Positions 57,693 through 64,000 of a DNA stretch of 64,000 nt are shown piece after piece. The stretch comes from Pilaira anomala (taxonomy: Eukaryota; Mucoromycota; Mucoromycetes; Mucorales; Mucoraceae): contig JAIXMQ010000056.1 of NCBI GenBank assembly GCA_025716855.1, positions 122,399 through 186,398 on the forward strand, read 5' to 3'. The number at the start of each line of letters is the position of its first letter. The first letter of the stretch is position 1. A program made the translations under genes and the position numbers. The notes below the pieces were generated by a model. The model ran no database searches and had not been told where the DNA came from. It worked only from the letters and a program-made list of their open reading frames with translations.

Positions 57693-60130
57693 GTTTTATT
57701 TTTTTTTTCGTGATTTTTCAAGTAAATTTCGTTTTTTCGTTTCTCTATAACTTTTGAAAAAAAGCCTTAATCAAAAAAAGGCTTTTAGTTTTTTAGACTT
57801 ACCATAAACGAGTATATTTTGTGTAATTTATAGAGTGATTTACTTAGTAGAAAAAATTTTAAAAAAAATTAAACGAAAAATAGGAACTAAATAAAGTAGT
57901 ATGATTTTATCTTGAAATTCAAATAATTGAAAACGTATATTTAAATAAATACTCAAATAATACTAAGTCTCAAGTATGTAATTTAACTTTTTTTACTCTT
58001 TCTAGAGGTATATCAAGTTTTTCGTTAACATAAATAATGATCCAGTTATTAGCAAAAACGTTTAATTTTTGTGAAATTTCAAAAAGATAAACTTTATGAA
58101 TATTAGCGCTAGAGCTTTAAAAATAGCAACATTTGAAAGAAGAAGAAAAACTAGCTTAGGCTTATTAAGATTAAAAGAGTAATTTGCCAAAACTTAACCG
58201 AGTTTATAGTGTATCAAGATGTAATTGAATATTTAGATTTTCTAATAAAAAGATCACAATTTTCAATATAGACTTAATTTATTTTTGAACAAAATGAGTA
58301 TTATTTGGCCTAACTTTAGACACATTATCATATTGATAGTATAGTTGTTGCATGTTTGGTATCAGACTATAAAAATAGAAAACTATTAGTAATTTCGAGT
58401 CTTATACTACGTAAATGATGCTTAAATAATATGAAACTAAATAAAAAGATAGAGAAACTAGTTTAGAGGCGATTTGTATTACTTGTACACAATGTCTTTC
58501 TCCAAAAATCGAAAGTAATTACCAAAAACAAGCATTTTTTTTAAAAAAAGTCAATTTTAAACCTATTTATTTCTTAAAAACTAGGCTTAAATACAAATTC
58601 AAATGTAAGATATTACTCTAAACAGCTTTACTTAGCTTGTAGATAGCCATATAATTTAGTTTTTTCTTTAATTCAACAAGAATATACGAATTATATGCCT
58701 AAAGTAAAAATTTATCCATAAATTGAGTGGTTTTACAACAATATGTGCATATCTTTTCAACTTTTTCTTAATAAAATTGCATCTCTATAACAAAGATCTG
58801 AACTCCTAAAGTTTCGTACATCTAATCTTAAATTTGGTCTCATCATTGACTAAAAAGATAGACAAAGCTTTAAAATTAATTCAGAGTACTGAATTTGAAC
58901 TCTGCTCATAGTACAGTACAATAATTAAAAAGCTTGTAGCACTCCTCATCTTTTTTATTATTTAATTATTCTGATAGCATTTAAACTAAAAGAATTATAA
59001 CGTATTGATTTTGTGACTATTTTTCGTAATGGCTTAGGTGAAAACTTTTTATAAAATGTAAGGGGGGGTTGGGAAATATATTCTTTTCTCTTTCTTTCAC
59101 TTTACATGTAAGTTTTGATTCTATACTTTCTTTATATACATGGTACATGTACTAATTTGAACTATGTGTACTTATCTATATGTATTTCCTACTCTTACAA
59201 CGACTCGCCATTTAATTTACCAACATTTTTGTTAATTCTCTTCATTCATTTGCAGATTTCAAAAGAAATGTTGTATTTGACCTATACTACTCATATAAAA
59301 AGGATATTATATAACTCTCATTTAAACAATAAATGACTATATTACTTAAAGATTGACATATCAATACGAATTGATACACAATACAATGTTATAAAACAAT
59401 TATCGGACTATGGGAAATACATGATGTAGAATTAACACTAAATTCTGATAATTCAATCCAAAACCTATTACAAGTTTAGATTGAATAATTAAAATTGACA
59501 CTATATTAGTAAAGTACTTGTAGGAAGCAAAGCGATGTTGCATCATATTTTAATAGTTGAGTAGCTACACCTATTAAACCAGAACAGATATGAGTAATAA
59601 TCCGGGCTGACTCTTGTATTTATAATAAAGAATATATGACAGATCTTGTATATATTCATACCTTACATTATGTGCTTTGGGCAATAAATAAAGGTAAAAG
59701 ATCGTCGGTACATAATTGAATTAAGTCATTGTGTTACCTCCATTGAGCGCTATGAAGGGTAATCCAGTACCTGTCATATCTCAGATACAAACACCTACAC
59801 TGTTCTACTTACATCATGCAAAACTAAAAACATAAAATAATAAACTATATATCACGCTAGACATTAGAGCTGATATATAGACCAAATAATACTATAACAT
59901 TATGTCATTAACAAATCTTTAGTAATAATATAAATAGTCGCATAGTTTAGAAATATGGAGCTCTCAGTTAATTTTGAATAAAGAATAAACCCCCTTTGTT
60001 CGTTGTCATTTAATTTATCGCCTTTTATTTTATTTTTATAAAACCCTTCAAACCGAATTCCAACAAGTAATGTAGATCTTAAAAGCAATTCCAACCATTA
60101 TAGTTTAAATTAACTTTTACTTTAGTTTCA
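57693..60130. other. AT-rich gene-free region
   Basis: About 2.4 kb with no supported gene. Contains a small hairpin (AAAAAAAGCCTTAATC, AAAAAAAGGCTTTT; about 57759-57789) shortly after the tRNA-like unit. The right part precedes the Merlin transposase and may hold its left terminal repeat, which was not found by eye. Confidence 0.4.
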
Positions 60131-61867
60131 ATGCCTCCTACTACAAGACAAAGAGCAAATAGAGGTGAAAATTTAGAAAACAATTTTCCTGTAAGAAGTA
60201 GAACTACTAGACCACCAAATGAGCCATCTGCTTATCGAGGTAGGGGTTATCGTAATAGACATCTTCATGCAGGTGATAGAAATCAGGAGTATTTACAAGA
60301 AGGAATACCTGTAGTTGCTAGAGAGTATGTATTTGTAAAATCTACGACTACTCTATATTAAATTACTAATTCATCCTATCTTTTCAGGTACTTACGCGAG
60401 ATTGGTGCTTTTAATGAGACACGAATTTGTGAGAAAGAAGGCTGTGGTAAAGAAATGGCTATTTTTGAAAGAGCTGATGCTGGTGGACAATTGTATTTCC
60501 ACTGTTATAATCGTGCTGTACATGAATATTACAAGAGAACTTGTACCATTGGCTCGTACTTTTACCGCAGAAAAGTAGCTTTTCACATACAACTTAGTGT
60601 GATCAAAGATTACTTTAGACTTGCCAACCATTCTTCTATTTTGGCTTACCGTCAAGTTTCTCAAGGTGCTTTAACTAGTATTACCAGGGATTGTGCTTTG
60701 TTGATGTCATTTGATTACACCAGAAGTTTTTTCAATAATAATGTTCGTCTTGGTGATACTCCTGGATGTCACCATATCCAAATTGACGAATCGAAGTTTG
60801 GAAAGCAGAAATACCATCGTAGTCGTCGTGTAGAAGGTGTCTGGGTCTTTGGTTTGGTTGAGGCTATTGAAATTCCGGGTTTTCCCAACCAATATAAACA
60901 AGGAAATGTAATGGTTTGTACTGTTCCCAACAGAACAGCACACACTCTATTACCAATCATTTACCGTTTTTGCAGACAAGGTTCGGTCATCCGATCTGAT
61001 GGCTGGGCAGCTTACAGTAGCCTTCACCCTCGTGATATAGATAACACGGTAGACCATGAAACCTACAGCAATGTAATGGCTTATAGATCTGGTGGTTACT
61101 TTTTTCGTCAGCATCAAGTAGTAAACCATTCAAACTTTTACGTCACTTCTGACAATGTTCTTGGTAACAATACAATCGAATCCATCAATACCAATATGAT
61201 TGAAGGATTGTGGTGCCATCTAAAGGATAAGATACTCAAGAGATACTATAATGAGAAGGATCTGCCTGGTAAATTGATGGAATATCTCTGGCGTAGAGAA
61301 AATAAAAATGAGATCAAGGCTGGTATGGAACGTTGTCTCCGTGAGGTATCTTTCGACGGTACTATTATTGAAAGGCATGATGATCTCTATGATGAGGGTA
61401 TTATTAACAGAGGTCTAGATGGAAATCCTAGGGAAATACAAGAACAGTATGAAGCTCGTGCTACAGCAAGACGGGAAAGAGATCTAAGAAGATACCGTGC
61501 TAGAGCAAATGCACGTCAGTATGCTAGTCGCACAGATTATGAGAGATCTATGCGTGGTAGAGACTATGAGCGTGGTCTCAATACCGGTGAGTCTTCATCA
61601 TCAGAAGAAGAGGAAACGAATGGTGACGATACAGATTTTTCTTTTTCTGACAGTGACGATGATTACGAAGGATTATCAACCGAGCTTACTAGCAACTTTG
61701 TTATTAATGCTGTTTCTGGTTCTTCTTCTCCTTTAACATCATTAAATAGATCGCCTTCTCCTCTCCCTAGATTATCAACGGCTCTCCTTCTTCTTCTTCT
61801 CCTCTTTCTCCTTTTAGAGTACCAACAAGTTCTCCTTCTTCTTCTCCTCCTCCTACTGATTCTATAA
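60131..61867 (+). CDS. Merlin/ISXO2-like DDE transposase
   Basis: Two exons, 60131-60324 and 60388-61867 (63-nt intron), give 557 residues in the open frame. A basic N-terminus precedes a Cys-containing zinc-ribbon-like segment (CEKEGCGKEM...HC). The DDE core is typical: Asp198 in HIQIDESKFGKQKY with RRVEGVWVFGLVE, Asp269 in VIRSDGWAAY, Glu337 in NTNMIEGLW, matching IS1016/ISXO2 transposases, which are called Merlin in eukaryotes. An Arg-rich coiled part and an acidic Ser/Glu stretch follow. The last 30 residues are an artificial Leu run. In the +1-related frame the sequence continues as a Ser/Pro-rich tail with AT-hook-like RPRGRPQGRRGRPK and a stop at 62017-62019, so one base appears missing near 61780, or a further intron exists. 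Confidence 0.88.
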
Positions 61868-62019
61868 GTTCCATTCCTTTAGCTGGTAGTAGCTCAAGTT
61901 CTACAGTCATTGGTGAGTCAAGTAGACCTCGTGGTCGACCTCAAGGTAGGAGAGGAAGACCTAAGACTTGTGGTCGTAAGCGTGGAGTGAACACTACTTT
62001 TAGAACAAATCGTAGATAG
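61780..62019 (+). pseudogene. Out-of-frame AT-hook tail of the Merlin transposase
   Basis: This frame reads GSPSSSSPLSPF and later SRPRGRPQGRRGRPK and GRKRGVNTTFRTNRR before TAG. Its Ser/Pro composition continues that of the upstream frame (SGSSSPLTSLNRSPSPLP), showing that the two belong together. A one-base loss in the CTT-rich stretch is the simplest cause. AT hooks bind the minor groove of AT-rich DNA. Confidence 0.7.
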
Positions 62020-62604
62020 TTCCACTTCTTTTTCTTTCGAATCGATTACTTTTTTTTGTTAGTTACATACTACTTGTAAACTTTCTTTTTTTTTACTCGC
62101 CCTAAATTACTTTATCATCTTATCTATCAACTTATATTTCTTATCAATTTATATCAATAAAATTTATTGATCACTAAAACAACTGTATTGGAATTTTAAC
62201 AATAGCTTGACTTATTCGATTATTTCAATACAAAAGGTAGGCGAACTAATTTAAGCTCATTTATCAAAGAATTCAGTATCTAAAGTTAAATCAGGTATAT
62301 AAGTAATTGAAAAATTAAATTGACTATTAATTAATGTTAGTTTTATTTTTTATCGTTATTTTTCAATGAGATATGATTGATATTGTGATGAGCTCTAAGC
62401 ATAACGTGCTAAAATTTTAATTTTAGGATTAATCGCGGAGTTTTAATTTTATAAATTTAAAATTTACTTTTTTAAAAAGCTGAGCTCAAACTTTATCTCT
62501 GGTAAAAATCTGGTATAACCAACTACATTGTAACCACTACTACTCTTTAGTTAGCATATCTTATTGTTTAGCCTACATTCCTTGCTGAAAACCGATTTTT
62601 AATA
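62020..62604. other. AT-rich spacer between Merlin gene and Helitron end
   Basis: No coding region. It should contain the right end of the Merlin element; no clear inverted repeat was found. Confidence 0.4.
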
Positions 62605-62635
62605 TCTATATAATTAAAAACATGGAGTCGGCTAA
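62602..62635 (+). repeat. Helitron 5' terminus, copy 1
   Basis: ATATCTATATAATTAAAAAC followed by ATGGAGTCGGCTAA; repeated exactly 320 bp downstream. The TC start preceded by A, and the TCTATATAATTAAAA style, fit Helitron 5' ends. Confidence 0.7.
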
Positions 62636-62921
62636 CTTTTTTTTACACGCTTCGTAAAAAACGGTCACCATTCATATTTTGAAACCTAACGAGAATTGTT
62701 TTATTTCTTTAACTTTACCCTCTTTACAATAAAACACTGTATACTTTTCAAACAAAATGCCTGCAATAAGAATATGTACGAGTTGCAATCAAGAAGGGCA
62801 CTCACGTAGCACGAGTAGACGTTGCCTTAACAATCCAAATGCTAACTCTTGCAGTAGTTGTGGTCCTACAGGCCACCTTCGATCTACTCCTCGCGATTGT
62901 GTTAACAACGTTGCTAATTGT
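62605..62921 (+). mobile_element. Truncated Helitron A (5' end plus start of its Rep gene)
   Basis: Starts with the Helitron-like 5' terminus and carries the beginning of a zinc-knuckle protein at 62757. It is cut off at 62922, where a second 5' terminus begins. Confidence 0.6.
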
Positions 62922-62933
62922 ATATCTATATAA
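62757..62933 (+). pseudogene. N-terminal fragment of a Helitron-type zinc-knuckle protein
   Basis: 58 residues from the ATG at 62757. It contains two Cx2Cx4Hx7C motifs, C7-C23 (CTSCNQEGHSRSTSRRC) and C32-C48 (CSSCGPTGHLRSTPRDC), of the kind that opens Helitron Rep-helicase proteins in fungi. The frame ends only because it runs into the second Helitron terminus, whose TAA stops it. It is therefore a fragment. As an alternative it could be a real small protein, but the junction argues otherwise. Confidence 0.6.
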
Positions 62934-62955
62934 TTAAAAACATGGAGTCGGCTAA
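62922..62955 (+). repeat. Helitron 5' terminus, copy 2
   Basis: Identical 34-bp copy of 62602-62635; marks the start of a second, internally deleted Helitron. Confidence 0.7.
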
Positions 62956-63560
62956 AAATCACATTTAATAGTAGCGGAAATTGCAACAGGCCCAAATAGA
63001 GGAACTACATTTTTAATTCCCAGGATTGATGTAGTCTCAAATGAAGCCCAAACAACTATACCGTTTAAACGAAGACAATTTCCTGTTAGACCAGCATTTG
63101 CTATGACAATAAACAAAGCCCAAGGTCAAACACTGGATTCGCTTGGTCTTTTACTTACCTCTCCTGTTTTTTCACATGAACAATTATATGTTGCTTTCTC
63201 GCGAGTCAAACAACCAAAATCAATCAAAATACTTTTAGATAGAAACATTCAACTATCAAAAATTATGTTAGATCCTACACTGATAATATCGTATTTAATG
63301 AAATTTTCAAATAGCTACACTTCTTAAACTTTTTTTTCTATTATGCTTAGTGCTTTTCTACATCTAAATTATTATTATCTCCTATCAATATACACTTCAT
63401 TATAAATAACAACAATAAAATAAAACAAAAAAAAACTCTAATTATGGTTGAAAAAAGAACATGTGATTAGAAAAAAAAGCAGGAACACCCGTTTAGCATT
63501 TTATGAATTCATTCCCGTCTTAGGGCGAGATGGCCGTCAGCGAGCGAAGCGAGTAGGTCA
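62925..63560 (+). mobile_element. Internally deleted Helitron B (5' end fused to helicase C-terminus)
   Basis: The 5' terminus is joined within a few bases to the last 123 codons of a Pif1-type helicase. The 3' end was not fixed; the GC-rich hairpin-prone stretch with GCGAGCGAAGCGAG at about 63540-63555 is a candidate. The right boundary given is approximate. Confidence 0.5.
62956..63327 (+). pseudogene. C-terminal fragment of a Helitron Pif1-like helicase
   Basis: 123 codons without an own start. It holds the terminal helicase motifs: GTTFLIPRI, RRQFPVRPAFAMTINKAQGQ (motif V region), then LDSLGLLL, EQLYVAFSRVK (motif VI) and IKILL. These closing motifs are characteristic of Pif1-like helicases of Helitron Rep-Hel proteins. 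Everything upstream, including the Rep domain and Walker A, is missing. Confidence 0.85.
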
Positions 63561-63837
63561 GCTCGTTTATATTAAAATGTGCTGTACATACATTAGGGGG
63601 TTTCAAACCAAAAAACTTATACTTATTAGCAATTTGCTTAAGCGGGTTTTAAAATACAGCCAATGAGAGTAATAAGAATTCTGATAGATAATAAGACACT
63701 TTTTTGTCACTTAAAAATTTGCCAATTGACTTATTGTCGGATTTTTAAAAAATGTACCTTATAAAACTTTAAAAAAAAAATAAAAAAAAAATAAAAAAAC
63801 TTTATTTTAATGTTTTGATAAAACTATACGTTTTACA
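63328..63837. other. Region between Helitron remnant and last gene
   Basis: A GC-richer stretch with short inverted and repeated words (GATGGCCGTC, GCGAGCGAAGCGAG, GGTCAGCTCG) lies at about 63520-63570 and may be the Helitron 3' end. The rest is AT-rich upstream sequence of the next gene. Confidence 0.4.
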
Positions 63838-64000
63838 ATGGCTCTTTTTTCCTGGCCATTACGTGCAGCAAGAAGAGGCCTATTTTCATCTATAACCGCT
63901 ACTCTCTCTTCTTCCAGAGCCTCTTCTCGTACAACTTACTACCATTCAAAATCTCGCATAAGCCGTAAAACACAACGCAGCAACCTTACCTCACTTGGTG
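63838..64000 (+). CDS. Start of a gene with a mitochondrial-type presequence (cut by window end)
   Basis: Begins at the ATG at 63838, after a long A run. The first 54 codons read MALFSWPLRAARRGLFSSIT and continue rich in Arg, Ser and Thr with no acidic residues, typical of a mitochondrial targeting peptide. The product is beyond the window. The frame is open to the last base. Confidence 0.6.
   Translation, partial: MALFSWPLRAARRGLFSSITATLSSSRASSRTTYYHSKSRISRKTQRSNLTSLG

Larger units (their letters stand above)
60131..62019 (+). mobile_element. Merlin-type (IS1016/ISXO2-like) DNA transposon, coding part
   Basis: Region covered by a Merlin transposase gene and its frame-shifted tail. Terminal inverted repeats and the 8-9 bp target duplication expected of Merlin could not be located by eye, so the ends are unknown; coordinates mark only the coding part. 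Confidence 0.7.

Noticed and set aside
62789..62995. Minus-strand frame across the Helitron junction
   Set aside because: Antisense to the zinc-knuckle fragment, which has clear paired Cys/His motifs on the plus strand.

Overview
This is an AT-rich window with short introns (about 55-170 nt, GT..AG), very long homopolymer runs and many (CT)n/(GA)n microsatellites. The genes and transposons point to an early-diverging filamentous fungus, most likely Mucoromycota (Mucorales type). This rests on family content and genome style; no marker gene settles the species. Exon joins were made by hand. For most of the spliced genes the exon lengths sum to a multiple of three and the reading frame crosses every junction.

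Layout, 1-43.2 kb (ordinary genes): a secreted GH18 chitinase with a C-terminal chitin-binding module (+); a tiny CCHC zinc-knuckle gene (-); an intact-looking Tc1/mariner element with terminal inverted repeats (5705-7042); an AAAP amino-acid transporter (+); a Myb/SANT-type protein (+); a gene encoding only the membrane/sterol-sensing half of HMG-CoA reductase (-); a DnaJ/DnaJ-X chaperone with an N-terminal zinc ribbon (+); ribosome-biogenesis factor RRP7 (+); COP9 signalosome subunit 7 (+); a methyltransferase with an N-myristoylation start (-); an Rvs167/amphiphysin BAR-SH3 protein (-); a PAK/STE20-like kinase without a visible CRIB (-); IMP dehydrogenase (+); a Dnf-type P4-ATPase lipid flippase (-); two paralogous genes of unknown function sharing a 35-residue C-terminal motif (-); and a tandem-RRM, RGG/Gly- and Gln-rich RNA-binding protein (-).

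Layout, 44.4-64 kb (mobile-element zone): two complete Ty3/gypsy-like LTR retrotransposons lie end to end on the minus strand. Element 1 (44387-51639) has ~99% similar LTRs but several one-base frameshifts. Element 2 (51644-57609) has almost identical LTRs and open gag and pol. The pair abuts a tRNA-like sequence with A and B boxes, so both insertions sit where a Pol III start site is expected. After a gene-poor AT-rich stretch come a Merlin (IS1016/ISXO2-type) DDE transposase gene (60131-62019), two partial Helitrons with duplicated 5' termini (62605-~63330), and at the edge the start of a gene whose N-terminus looks like a mitochondrial presequence.

The host genes do not form a pathway; they are typical scattered eukaryotic single genes. 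Most worth a second look: the two retroelements stacked at a Pol III-like unit, element 2's Pol tail encoded inside its own LTR, the HMG-CoA reductase lacking its catalytic domain, the unknown paralogue pair, and the chimeric Helitron remnants.
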